Assembly: GCF_016648105.1 (NCBI RefSeq)
Contig: NZ_JACVVE010000023.1
Location: forward strand, 43,746 to 107,745
Length of the DNA: 64,000 bases
Direction: 5' to 3'
Source of the DNA: Pseudomonas sp. S31
GTDB taxonomy: Bacteria; Pseudomonadota; Gammaproteobacteria; Pseudomonadales; Pseudomonadaceae
The notes below the pieces were generated by a model, which saw only the letters and a program-made list of their open reading frames with translations, made no database searches and was not told the DNA's origin. Positions 34,226 through 42,844 of the stretch are shown one piece after another. Position 1 is the stretch's first letter, and every line of letters starts with the position of its first letter. A program made the position numbers and the translations under genes.

Positions 34226-35133
34226 ACGCCATCCCCACCCTCAAGCTGATCGATGGCAAGGCCACCGCGATGCGGGTGCTGGCCGAGGTCCGCGAGCAGG
34301 TCCAGGCCCTGCGCCAGCGCGGTGTGCAACCGGGCCTGGCGGTCGTGCTGGTGGGCATGGACGCGGCCAGCCAGGTCTACGTGCGCAACAAGGTGCTGCG
34401 CGCCGAAGAAGTGGGCATTCGCTCCCTGGAGCATCGCCTGCCGAGCGACACCACTCAGGACGAACTGCTGGCCCTGATCGACCGGCTCAACCAGGATCCG
34501 GCGGTCAACGGCATCCTCGTCCAGTTGCCTCTGCCGGCGCATATCGAGGAACACCGCATCCTCCAGGCGATCGACCCACTCAAGGACGTCGACGGTTTCC
34601 ACAGCGCGAACGTCGGCGGCCTGGCCCAGGGCCGCGATGTGCTCACGCCGTGCACGCCCAGCGCCTGCATGCGCCTGCTGCGCGAAGCCTGTGGCGAACT
34701 GAGCGGCAAGCATGCGGTGGTGGTGGGCCGCTCGAACATCGTCGGCAAACCGATGGCCGCCCTGCTGCTGCAGGCGGACTGCACGGTGACCGTGGTGCAC
34801 TCGCTCAGCCGCGACTTGCCGGCGCTGTGCCGCCAGGCGGACATCCTCGTCGCCGCCGTCGGCAAGCCTCGGCTGATCGGTGCCGACTGGCTCAAGCCAG
34901 GCGCGGTGGTGATCGACGTCGGCATCAATCGCATCACCGAGGCCGGCCACAGCCGCCTGGTCGGCGACGTCGATTTCGCTGCCGCCCTGCCGCAGGTCGC
35001 GGCCATCACGCCGGTGCCCGGCGGCGTCGGGCCGATGACCATCGCCTACCTGATGAAAAACACCCTGATCGCCCTCGACCTGCAGCAACAGGCCGCCCAC
35101 CAGGAGCGCACCGCATGCCTTTCGCCCTGCTGA
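34222..35133 (+). CDS. folD: Bifunctional methylene-THF dehydrogenase / methenyl-THF cyclohydrolase
   Basis: 303 residues. Recognisable FolD features: catalytic Tyr/Lys region SQVYVRNKVLRAEEVG, VNGILVQLPLPAHIEE, DVDGFHSANVG, NADP loop VVGRSNIVGKPMAALLLQ and C-terminal TPVPGGVGPMTIAYLM. It oxidises 5,10-methylene-THF to 10-formyl-THF. Here it links the sarcosine-oxidase-like enzyme (which makes methylene-THF) to PurU. This is probably a dedicated second copy, since a housekeeping folD is expected elsewhere. It overlaps soxB by 19 bases. Confidence 0.95.
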   Translation: MNAIPTLKLIDGKATAMRVLAEVREQVQALRQRGVQPGLAVVLVGMDAASQVYVRNKVLRAEEVGIRSLEHRLPSDTTQDELLALIDRLNQDPAVNGILVQLPLPAHIEEHRILQAIDPLKDVDGFHSANVGGLAQGRDVLTPCTPSACMRLLREACGELSGKHAVVVGRSNIVGKPMAALLLQADCTVTVVHSLSRDLPALCRQADILVAAVGKPRLIGADWLKPGAVVIDVGINRITEAGHSRLVGDVDFAAALPQVAAITPVPGGVGPMTIAYLMKNTLIALDLQQQAAHQERTACLSPC

Positions 35134-36356
35134 AATACGGCCTGAGCGCCGACTACCCGGTGGAGGTCGACCTGCCGCCACCGTGCGAACTCAAGCCACG
35201 CTATGACGTGGTGATCATCGGCGGTGGCGGCCATGGCCTGGCCACCGCCTACTACCTGGCCAAGTACCACGGCATCAGCAACATCGCGGTACTGGAAAAA
35301 GCCTATCTGGGCGGCGGCAACACTGCGCGCAACACCGCAGTGATTCGCTCCAACTACCTCACCAGCGAGGGGGTGCGTTTCTACGCAGAGTCGGTGCGGA
35401 TGTTCCAGGGCCTGTCCAACGAATTCGACTTCAACATCATGTATTCCGAGCGCGGTCAGCTCACCCTGGCGCACACCGACGCCACCGTGCGCGCGTTCCG
35501 CCAACGAGCCGAGGTCAACAAGCACTTCGGCGGGCGCAGCGAAATGATCGACCGCCAGCAGATCCGCGAACTGGTCCCGAGCCTGAACCTGGACCCCGGC
35601 CACCTGCCGGTGCTGGCCGGGCTCTGGCACATCGACGGCGCCACCGCGCGCCATGATGCCGTGGCCTGGGGCTATGCCAAGCAGGCCGCCAAGCGCGGTG
35701 TGGAAATCCATCAGCTGACCGAAGTGCAGGACCTGGTGATCCGCAACGGCCGCATCGAAGCGGTCAAGACCAATCGCGGCACCGTGCAGTGCGGGTGCGT
35801 GGTGCAGGCGGTGGCCGGTGCCAGCTCGCTGCTGATGGCCAAGGCCGGCATCCGTGCGCCGATCCACACCTACCCGCTGCAGGCCATGGTCACACAGCCG
35901 TTCAAGCCGTTCCTCGATCCGCTGGTGAGCTCGTCGGCGCTGCACTGCTACGTGCAGCAGACCAGCCGCGGCGAGATCGTCTTCGGTGGTGGCTCCGACC
36001 CCTACCCGCTGTACAACACGCGCTCGACCCTGGACCTCAAGGAAAGCCTGCTGGCCCATGCCATCGAGATGTTCCCGTTCATGGCCAACGCCAAGCTGAT
36101 GCGCCAGTGGGCCGGGATCACCGACATGACCCCGGACTACAGCCCGATCATGGGCCTGTCGCCGGTCGACAACTACTACCTCGACGCCGGTTGGGGCACC
36201 TGGGGCTTCAAGGCCACGCCAATTTGCGGCAAGACCATGGCCGAGTTGGTGGCCAGCGGCGGCAAGGTGCCAGAGATGATCGCCCCCTTCGCCCTGGAGC
36301 GCTTCAGCCGCTTCCAGCAAGTCAACGAGATGGGCGCCACCGCGGCCAGCCACTAG
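35115..36356 (+). CDS. soxB: Sarcosine oxidase-like beta subunit
   Basis: 413 residues from ATG 35115 (AGGAG seven bases before). FAD-binding dinucleotide motif VVIIGGGGHGLATAYYL at about 32-48, and GGNTARNTAVIRSNYL. His180 in ATARHDAVAWG corresponds to the conserved motif where the family is thought to bind FMN covalently. GWGTWGFKATPICGK is near the C-terminus. The beta subunit of heterotetrameric sarcosine oxidase demethylates an N-methyl amino acid oxidatively. The sequence is clearly in the family but diverged, so the true substrate may be another N-methylated amine. Confidence 0.9.
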   Translation: MPFALLKYGLSADYPVEVDLPPPCELKPRYDVVIIGGGGHGLATAYYLAKYHGISNIAVLEKAYLGGGNTARNTAVIRSNYLTSEGVRFYAESVRMFQGLSNEFDFNIMYSERGQLTLAHTDATVRAFRQRAEVNKHFGGRSEMIDRQQIRELVPSLNLDPGHLPVLAGLWHIDGATARHDAVAWGYAKQAAKRGVEIHQLTEVQDLVIRNGRIEAVKTNRGTVQCGCVVQAVAGASSLLMAKAGIRAPIHTYPLQAMVTQPFKPFLDPLVSSSALHCYVQQTSRGEIVFGGGSDPYPLYNTRSTLDLKESLLAHAIEMFPFMANAKLMRQWAGITDMTPDYSPIMGLSPVDNYYLDAGWGTWGFKATPICGKTMAELVASGGKVPEMIAPFALERFSRFQQVNEMGATAASH

Positions 36357-36367
36357 AGGACTGCACG

Positions 36368-36673
36368 ATGAAGATCCTGACCTGCCCCTTGAACGGCCCG
36401 CGCAACATCAGCGAGTTCACCTACGGCGGCGAGTTCAAGCACATGCCCGACCCGGCCGCTTGCAGCGACGCCGAGTGGGCCGACTATGTGTTCAACAGCG
36501 ACAACCACGCAGGCGTGGTTGTCGAATGGTGGCTGCACAACGCCTCCAGCTACTGGTTCCTGGCTGAACGCCATACCGTCAGCGACCAGGTACTGCGCAC
36601 CTTCGACCCCAAGGAACTCTTCCACCAACGCGTCGACTTCGCCCCCGCCGCCACACCGGAGATCGCCGGATGA
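36368..36673 (+). CDS. soxD: Sarcosine oxidase-like delta subunit lacking zinc ligands
   Basis: 101 residues, the usual length. The fold pattern of SoxD is kept (CPLNGPRNISEF, ACSDAEWADYVFNSDN, EWWLHNASSYWF, then ERHTVSDQVL). In canonical SoxD zinc is held by two Cys of an N-terminal CPxCG, a His and a C-terminal Cys. Here CPxCG is CPLNG (second Cys is Asn9) and the C-terminal Cys position is Ser61; only Cys6 and His57 remain. The zinc site is probably lost. It overlaps soxA by four bases. Confidence 0.88.
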   Translation: MKILTCPLNGPRNISEFTYGGEFKHMPDPAACSDAEWADYVFNSDNHAGVVVEWWLHNASSYWFLAERHTVSDQVLRTFDPKELFHQRVDFAPAATPEIAG

Positions 36674-39573
36674 ACAGCCTTACCCGCCTCCCCGCGCCCA
36701 TGGGCCTGCTGATCGACCGCGAGCGCCCCGTGCAGTTTTCCTTCGACGGCCAGCCCTGTCAGGGCTATGCCGGTGACAGTATTGCCAGCGCCCTGCTCGG
36801 CAACGGCCGCTGGCTGCTGTCGCGGTCGTTCAAGTACCACCGCCCACGCGGGCCGCTGAGCCTGGCCGGGCAGGATGCCAATACCCTGGTGCAGCTGCCC
36901 GACGAGCCCAACGTACTGGCCGACATGCAAGCCGCCTGCGATGGCCAGGTGGTCGAGGGGCAGAACTTCAATGGCAGCCTGAGCAACGACCGCGACGCCT
37001 ACCTGGGCAAGTTCTCGCGGTTCATGCCAGTGGGCTTCTATTACCGCTCGTTCTACAAGCCAAAGGGCATGTGGAAGGTGTGGGAGCCGCTGATCCGCAA
37101 GAAAGCCGGCCTCGGCGTGCTCGACCTGAACTTCAAGCCGCAGTACTACGACAAGGCCTACCTCTTCGTTGATGTGGCCGTCATCGGCGGCGGCCCGGCC
37201 GGCCTGCGCGCCGCCCTGGATGCCGCCAATGCCGGGGCCAAGGTGCTGCTGGTGGAGCAACAGCCGGTACTCGGCGGCTCGCTGACCTACGCCCGCTTCG
37301 ACGTCGCCGGCACCCGCGCCGCACGCCTTCGCGAACAATTGCTGGCCGAGATCGAAGGCCACCCGAACATCCAGGTACTGCTGGAGGCCACCTGCAATGC
37401 CTGGTTCACCGACAACTACCTGCCAGTCATCCAGCATCGCCGCCTGTACAAAGTCCGCGCCACGCGCTGCCTGGTAGCCGCAGGATCGTTCGACCAGCCG
37501 GTGGTGTTCCGCAACAACGACCTGCCCGGCGTGATGCTGACCAGCGCCGCCCAGCGGCTGATGAAGCTGTATGCGGTCAAACCGGGCCAGCGTGCGGTGA
37601 TCCTCACCGGTCACGATGACGGCTACCTGGCCGCCCTGGACCTGCAAGAGCAAGGCGTAGCCATCGCCGCGCTGGTGGACATGCGCGCCGCGCCCGCCGA
37701 TGCCAACCTGGCCAGCGAGCTGAAGCGCCGCGACATCCCCCTGCACCTGGGCAGCACCGTGTACGAAGCCCTGCATGAGGCAGGCATGCGCCATGTCAGC
37801 GGCGTCGACATCCGCCCGATCACCGGCCAGGGCAAAGTGGCTGACCATGGCCTGCGCCTGGCCTGCGACCTGCTGTGCATGTCGGCTGGCTACATGCCGG
37901 TGTACCAGTTGTTGTGCCAGGCGGGCGGCAAGCTTGCCTACGACGTCAACCGCGACGAATTCACCCTCGGCAACCTGCCCGAAGGGCTCGACATCGCGGG
38001 CTCGGTGAATGGTCACCACCATCTCGACAACGTGCTCGCCGATGCCACCCGTGGTGCAGCCCAGGCACTGGGCGCCCTTGGCTTGCCGGCTCCGCAAGTG
38101 TCGGCATTACGTGCAGAGGCCCGGGTCAACTTCCCCTGGCCGATCTTCCCGCACCCCAAGGGCAAGGATTTCGTCGACTTCGACGAAGACCTGCAAGTGC
38201 GCGATATCGTCAACGCCACCCGCAGCGGCTACCGCGACGTGCAACTGGTCAAGCGTTTCTCCACCGTCGGCATGGGCCCGTCCCAGGGCCGCCACTCGGC
38301 CCTGCCGACCGCCCGCCTGGTAGCCCAGGCCACTGGCCGCAGCATCGGCGAGACCGGCGTGACCACCGCCCGCCCACCGTTCCAGGCGGAGAAGCTCGCC
38401 CATGTCGCCGGGCGCGCCTTCGATCCCTACCGGCAGACGCCGATGCACCAGCGCCATGTCCAGGCGGGTGCGAAGATGATGCCCGCCGGTATCTGGCAGC
38501 GCCCGGCCTACTACGGCGCAGCCAGCGAGCGCGAGCGCTGCATGCAGGAAGAGGCCCGCCATGTGCGGGAAAAGGTCGGGCTGATCGACGTCTCCACCCT
38601 CGGCGGGCTGGATGTACGCGGCCCGGATGCTGCCGAATTGCTCGAGCGCCTGTACACCTTCGGCTTCGCCAAGCTGGCGATCGGCCGGACCCGCTATGCG
38701 CTGATGACCAACGAGCACGGCGTGGTGATCGACGACGGCGTTTGCGCACGCCTGGCCGAGCAACACTTCTACGTCACCGCCACCACCAGCGGCGTCGATC
38801 GCATCTACCAGCAGATGCTCAAGTGGAATGCGCAATGGCGCCTGGACGTCGACATCACCAACGTCACCGCCGCCCTCGCTGCCGTCAACCTGGCCGGGCC
38901 GCTGTCGCGCCAGGTGCTGGAGAAGGTCTGTGAAGGTGTGGACCTGTCGGCCGAAGCCTTCCCCTACCTGGGCGTGCGCCTGGGCAAGGTGGCCGGCATC
39001 GCCGCGCGGATCCTGCGCGTCGGCTTCGTCGGCGAACTGGGCTACGAAGTGCACGTCCCGGCACGCCATGCCGAGCACCTGTGGGACGCGCTGATGCAGG
39101 CCGGCGCCGGGCTGGGCATCCGCCCGTTCGGAGTCGAGACCCAGCGCCTGCTGCGCCTGGAAAAAGGCCACGTGATCATCAGCCAGGACACCGACGGCAT
39201 GACCCATCCGGCGGAAATCGACATGCAATGGGCCATCGGCCGCAAGAAGCCGTTCTTCGTCGGCAAGCGCTCGATCGAGATCCTCGAGGCGCAGCCGCTC
39301 AAGCGCAAGCTGGTTGGTTTCACCCTGCCCAAGGGCAGCAAGCAACCCCTGGAAGGCCACCTGGTGCTGGATGGCGCGGACATTTCCGGCAACGTCACCT
39401 CCTGCGAGTACTCCCAGACCCTCGGGCAGATCATCGGCCTGGCCTATGCCGGCGCCCACCAGGCCACCCCCGGCATGCACATCCCGATCCGCGTGGAAGG
39501 CGGCGAGATGGTCAATGCCAAGGTGGTGCAACTGCCCTTCTTCGATCCCGACAACGCGCGCCAGGAGCTCTGA
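36670..39573 (+). CDS. soxA: Sarcosine oxidase-like alpha subunit
   Basis: 967 residues. N-terminal ferredoxin-like Fer2_4 domain without cluster cysteines (about 15-100), FAD/NAD-binding domain with VAVIGGGPAGLRAALDAANA at about 173-192, and a C-terminal GcvT-like tetrahydrofolate-binding domain (about 580-960; REKVGLIDVSTLGGLDVRGP, LGYEVHVPARHAEHLWDAL). The alpha subunit channels the iminium product to THF, forming 5,10-methylene-THF, which the co-encoded FolD and PurU process. It is separated from soxG by only two bases. Confidence 0.93.
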   Translation: MNSLTRLPAPMGLLIDRERPVQFSFDGQPCQGYAGDSIASALLGNGRWLLSRSFKYHRPRGPLSLAGQDANTLVQLPDEPNVLADMQAACDGQVVEGQNFNGSLSNDRDAYLGKFSRFMPVGFYYRSFYKPKGMWKVWEPLIRKKAGLGVLDLNFKPQYYDKAYLFVDVAVIGGGPAGLRAALDAANAGAKVLLVEQQPVLGGSLTYARFDVAGTRAARLREQLLAEIEGHPNIQVLLEATCNAWFTDNYLPVIQHRRLYKVRATRCLVAAGSFDQPVVFRNNDLPGVMLTSAAQRLMKLYAVKPGQRAVILTGHDDGYLAALDLQEQGVAIAALVDMRAAPADANLASELKRRDIPLHLGSTVYEALHEAGMRHVSGVDIRPITGQGKVADHGLRLACDLLCMSAGYMPVYQLLCQAGGKLAYDVNRDEFTLGNLPEGLDIAGSVNGHHHLDNVLADATRGAAQALGALGLPAPQVSALRAEARVNFPWPIFPHPKGKDFVDFDEDLQVRDIVNATRSGYRDVQLVKRFSTVGMGPSQGRHSALPTARLVAQATGRSIGETGVTTARPPFQAEKLAHVAGRAFDPYRQTPMHQRHVQAGAKMMPAGIWQRPAYYGAASERERCMQEEARHVREKVGLIDVSTLGGLDVRGPDAAELLERLYTFGFAKLAIGRTRYALMTNEHGVVIDDGVCARLAEQHFYVTATTSGVDRIYQQMLKWNAQWRLDVDITNVTAALAAVNLAGPLSRQVLEKVCEGVDLSAEAFPYLGVRLGKVAGIAARILRVGFVGELGYEVHVPARHAEHLWDALMQAGAGLGIRPFGVETQRLLRLEKGHVIISQDTDGMTHPAEIDMQWAIGRKKPFFVGKRSIEILEAQPLKRKLVGFTLPKGSKQPLEGHLVLDGADISGNVTSCEYSQTLGQIIGLAYAGAHQATPGMHIPIRVEGGEMVNAKVVQLPFFDPDNARQEL

Positions 39574-39575
39574 GT

Positions 39576-40181
39576 ATGACCAGCCTGAAAGCCGAAGCCT
39601 ACATTCCCCGCAGCCCACGCGCCGAGCTGCTGCAGACCTGCGCCCTCAGCGACCTGACCGACCTGGCGCGGGTCGGTTTCCGCGGCGGCGACAGCGGCGC
39701 CTACCTGCACCAGCGTGGCTACCAGTTGCCGCCCCAGCCCAACCAGGCCTTGCGCCAGGATGACGGTGCCTGGGTCGCACGTCTGTCGGCCAGTGAGTAC
39801 CTGCTGCTGGGCAGCCTCGCCGACGTGGGCGCTGCGGTGGCCGCCGAGGAAGCGCAGTGGGTGCAGGATGCCTCGCGCAACTACCTGTTGCCACGCCAGG
39901 ACAGCCATGCCTGGCTGCAATTGAGTGGGCAGCAGTGCAGTGCGGTGATGGCCAAGTTGTGCGGGGTCGATTTGCGCGCCCAGGCCTTTCCGGTCGGGGC
40001 CGTGGCGCAGACCTCGGCGGCGCGGATCAACGTGATCGTGGTGAATGTCGGGAGTGAGGAGTCGCCGGGGTTCTACTTGCTGTTCGACCGGGCTTCACGG
40101 GCTTACTTTCGCGAAGCGATGCTGGATGCGATGGAGGAGTTTGAAGGGGGGTGGGTTGGGGTTGATGAATTGATGCGTTGA
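39576..40181 (+). CDS. soxG: Sarcosine oxidase-like gamma subunit
   Basis: 201 residues, a GcvT-related small subunit (LLGSLADVGAAVAAEEAQW, LQLSGQQCSAVMAKLCGVDL, FYLLFDRASRAYFREAMLDA). It completes the alpha-beta-gamma-delta complex. The last codons become less GC-optimised (EFEGGWVGVDELM). It is the last gene of the operon, converging on the small DUF3077-type gene 120 bases away. Confidence 0.9.
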   Translation: MTSLKAEAYIPRSPRAELLQTCALSDLTDLARVGFRGGDSGAYLHQRGYQLPPQPNQALRQDDGAWVARLSASEYLLLGSLADVGAAVAAEEAQWVQDASRNYLLPRQDSHAWLQLSGQQCSAVMAKLCGVDLRAQAFPVGAVAQTSAARINVIVVNVGSEESPGFYLLFDRASRAYFREAMLDAMEEFEGGWVGVDELMR

Positions 40182-40301
40182 TCTGGGCGGCTTGACAGCC
40201 GGCAAGCCGACTCCCCCACCGCTGCTGCTCTGGCTTTTGGCTGGGATAACGGGGGCCTGGCTTGCCATCAGAACTAACGTACGATCCGGGATTCCGGGCC
40301 C

Positions 40302-40565
40302 TTATGGGGTTGGGGAAGTCATCTTTGGGGGTATTCCTCGCTCCAGGTCATCAACCAGAGCCTTGGCCAGCTCACTGAGGATGCGTGCGGCACTACCGGC
40401 GATGCGGTCGCCTTCCATCTCGGCCTCGGTGGTCAGGTGGCGGATGCAGCCGAGTAGCACCGAGAGCTGGTTCATGGCGTGCTCGAAGGGAATGCCGGGT
40501 TGCATGCGGAACAGGTCGAAGGTTTCGATACCTGCCGTTCTGGCGCGGGTGATGTCATCGATCAT
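40302..40565 (-). CDS. DUF3077-type small protein
   Basis: 87 residues from ATG 40565, with GGAG nine bases upstream. FDLFRMQPGIPFEHAMNQLS, then LLGCIRHLT, matches the pattern of DUF3077 small proteins, abundant and functionally uncharacterised in Pseudomonas. It is entirely helical with no signal peptide. It lies downstream of a related small gene with a REP pair between them. A longer in-frame extension (to 40763) is only REP-derived and was rejected. Confidence 0.7.
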   Translation of the reverse strand: MIDDITRARTAGIETFDLFRMQPGIPFEHAMNQLSVLLGCIRHLTTEAEMEGDRIAGSAARILSELAKALVDDLERGIPPKMTSPTP

Positions 40566-40626
40566 CTTAGGGTTCTCCGTTTCGATTCCGTGAATACGGT
40601 GGTGGATGGCACCGGCGTTGCCGGTG

Positions 40627-40708
40627 TTCGCGGGTGAACCCGCTCCTACAGAGGGTGATGTGCCTGTACGAGCGGGTTTATCGGGGCGCCGCGCCGCGAA
40701 TAGGCCGG
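40627..40708. repeat. Inverted REP pair
   Basis: TTCGCGGGTGAACCCGCTCC at 40627 and an inverted, partly decayed copy (GTACGAGCGGGTTTATCGGG from 40665, ending GCGAATAGGCCGG). Unlike the other pairs it lies between two co-directional genes. Confidence 0.8.
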
Positions 40709-40719
40709 TGAGGCCTGCC

Positions 40720-41001
40720 TCAATGCAGGCTGGGATTACGCTCCAGCGCCAACGCCAGGGCATCGGCCTGGGCCCAGGCGAGCTGCATGGCGCGCAGGCC
40801 GTTGGTCATCGATTCGCGCATGGCGGGGTCTTCGATGAACTCGATGGCATAGCGGCTGTGATTGTAGGCCAACGTCAGGTAGTGGGTGATGTTCAACACC
40901 ACATGATCCATCGGCACCAGGCGTTCGATGATCGCGTTGCTGAGGGTCTTGCCGTCGGGGAGATCGTGGAGTTGCGGTGGGTCGGGGACGATTTTCTTCA
41001 T
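40720..41001 (-). CDS. Small DUF6124-like protein
   Basis: 93 residues, helical, with the N-terminal KIVPDPPQLHD that is common in a large group of Pseudomonas-only small proteins (DUF6124/DUF3077-like). The C-terminus reads NGLRAMQLAWAQADALALAL. No known role. Its ATG overlaps the TGA (40998-41000) of an upstream open frame as ATGA, suggesting translational coupling. Family membership is inferred from general resemblance only. Confidence 0.7.
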   Translation of the reverse strand: MKKIVPDPPQLHDLPDGKTLSNAIIERLVPMDHVVLNITHYLTLAYNHSRYAIEFIEDPAMRESMTNGLRAMQLAWAQADALALALERNPSLH

Positions 41002-41329
41002 TGTCGGCTTCTCATGGAATTACCGCACCCCTTCGTTTCCACACGTAAGGGTGGCAGTTGTACACGGAGTGGAAAACCAGGCCATGAGAACCCCGGTAGG
41101 CCATGCGGCCTTCCGCGTACAACCGCCATGACGACAGCCGCATTCTCAGGAATTGCCAGGGTTTCCACACCCCGATCGCTGAATTGCCAGCGACCGAGAA
41201 AGCCTAGGGGGCCATGTTTCCCGGCACAATCAGACGCGCATCGACACGACTCGTAGGATATTTCTCCAACCAGGGATTCGCCACCATGAGCGTGTAGGAC
41301 GCGTCTGAAAATAACGTAGCCTATACGCC
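41002..41329 (-). promoter_or_regulatory. Leader region of the DUF6124-like gene with coupled open frame
   Basis: A 328-base stretch without a conventional gene. One frame is open throughout and ends exactly at the ATGA of the small gene. In-frame starts include ATG 41129 (43 codons, MAVVRGRPHG...) and ATG 41015 (MRSRQ, with GAAGGGG before it). In a second frame ATG 41287 opens a 27-codon peptide (MVANPWLEKYPTSRVDARLI...) ending at 41204. Neither has a strong ribosome site. I recall similar leaders before other Pseudomonas small genes, but that is not verified here. Confidence 0.45.
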
Positions 41330-42844
41330 CTACCCACTCCGCTTGGCTCGCAGCAGCAACGCCGCCAGCGCACACCCGAGCAACGCCAGGCACGACAGAT
41401 AGAACGCATCGCTGTACGCCATCAGATACGCCTCCCGCCGCACCGTCGCCGCCAGCGCCTCGAGCATCTGCTGTTGGTGTGGCAGCCAGGTCTGCATCGC
41501 TTGTCCGAGACGTTCGTGCAACGCCGGTGAAAACGCGGTGATGTGTTCATGGACGCGCTCGCTGTGGTAGCGCTCGCGGGTGGCCACCAGCTGGGTCAAC
41601 GCCGCCGTACCGACCGCCCCGCCAAGGTTGCGCAACATCGAGAACACCGCCGACGCCGAGCCCGCATCACGCTTGTCGAGCCCCGCGACGGCCAGCACCG
41701 ACAACGCCACCATGATGAATGGCTGACCGATCCCCCGTACCACGGTCGACGGGATGATCACGTTGTCGGCGCTGTCCGCCGTGAGGCCCGCGCCCAGCCA
41801 GCAGCCCAGGGCCATGATCAGGAAGCCGCTGGCCACCATGAACTTGGCGCTCGTCCAGGCCATCAGCCGCGGCATCAGCGGCGCCAGCAACAGCTGCACC
41901 CCACCGTAGGCGATCAGCGCCACGCCGACATCGCGGGCACTGAAGCCCTGGATCTGCGACAGGTAGTTGGGCACCAGGAACACCAGGCCAAACGTGGCAC
42001 CGCCAAAGATGAACATGGCCACGCTGGCAACGCCAAAGTTGTAATGGCCGAGCAGGCGCAGGTTGATGAAGGCGCGCTTGCCCAGCAACTGGGTGACGAC
42101 GAACACCATCAGCGCAATGGCGGCGACCAGCGACATGCCAAGGATGAGCGGCGAGGCGAACCAGTCCAGGCGCCCGCCCTCCTCCAGCACGATCTGCAGA
42201 CCGCCAAGGCCGATCACCATGGCGGCGATGCCCAGCCAGTCGCCCTGGCGCAGCAACGCCAGCTTCAGCGGCTTGGCGTCAATCGACCAGGCGATCGCCG
42301 CCAACAGGGCGATGCCTGGGAACAGCTGCAGGTAGAAGATCCAGCGCCATGAATAGGCATCGGTCAACCAACCGCCAATCGACGGCCCAGCCGCCTGGGC
42401 CACACTGTTGGCCAGGCTGAACAGCGCCATGCCCATGGCCATCTTGCTGGCGGGCAACTCGGTGATGATCAGCTGGAACGACAGCGGAATCAGCACGGCG
42501 CCAGCCGCACCCTGGACCACCCGGATCATGATCATGGCCTCCAGGTTGGGCGCCCACGAGCAGGCGATCGATGCCAGCAGGAAGATGAACGAGCCGGTCC
42601 ACATCACCCGGCGCATCGAGAACACCTCGACCAGCCAGGCCGTGAGCGGGATCATCACGATCTCCGCCACCAGGTAGGCGGTCGAGATCCACGACCCCTC
42701 CTCGAAGCTCGCCCCCAGCGAGCCGCGGATTTCCGGCAGCGCCGCGCTGGTGACGTGCACGTTCATGCCGGCCATGAAGCAACCGAACAGACCACCGATC
42801 ACGGCCACCCAGGCCCGCGTCGATACCGCAGGTTCAGCGCTCAT
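41330..42844 (-). CDS. DHA2-family MFS multidrug efflux pump (EmrB-like)
   Basis: 504 residues from ATG 42844, about 14 helices. Family cues: ATSAALPEIRGSLGA-like region at the start (HVTSAALPEIRGSL), WISTAYLVAEIVMIPLTAWL, and motif C-like SLANSVAQAAGPSIGGWL. It exports drugs or other hydrophobic compounds by proton antiport, with the HlyD adaptor and outer-membrane factor of the same operon. Its start overlaps the adaptor's end by 11 bases. It is the last gene of the efflux operon. Confidence 0.92.
   Translation of the reverse strand: MSAEPAVSTRAWVAVIGGLFGCFMAGMNVHVTSAALPEIRGSLGASFEEGSWISTAYLVAEIVMIPLTAWLVEVFSMRRVMWTGSFIFLLASIACSWAPNLEAMIMIRVVQGAAGAVLIPLSFQLIITELPASKMAMGMALFSLANSVAQAAGPSIGGWLTDAYSWRWIFYLQLFPGIALLAAIAWSIDAKPLKLALLRQGDWLGIAAMVIGLGGLQIVLEEGGRLDWFASPLILGMSLVAAIALMVFVVTQLLGKRAFINLRLLGHYNFGVASVAMFIFGGATFGLVFLVPNYLSQIQGFSARDVGVALIAYGGVQLLLAPLMPRLMAWTSAKFMVASGFLIMALGCWLGAGLTADSADNVIIPSTVVRGIGQPFIMVALSVLAVAGLDKRDAGSASAVFSMLRNLGGAVGTAALTQLVATRERYHSERVHEHITAFSPALHERLGQAMQTWLPHQQQMLEALAATVRREAYLMAYSDAFYLSCLALLGCALAALLLRAKRSG

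Noticed and set aside
36550..39618. Long minus-strand frames opposite soxA (515 and 503 codons)
   Set aside because: Antisense shadows of the sox operon; the plus-strand genes have family motifs and coupled starts.
40566..40763. 66-codon N-terminal extension of the DUF3077-type gene
   Set aside because: The extension is translated REP sequence; the ATG at 40565 has its own ribosome site and begins the recognisable domain.
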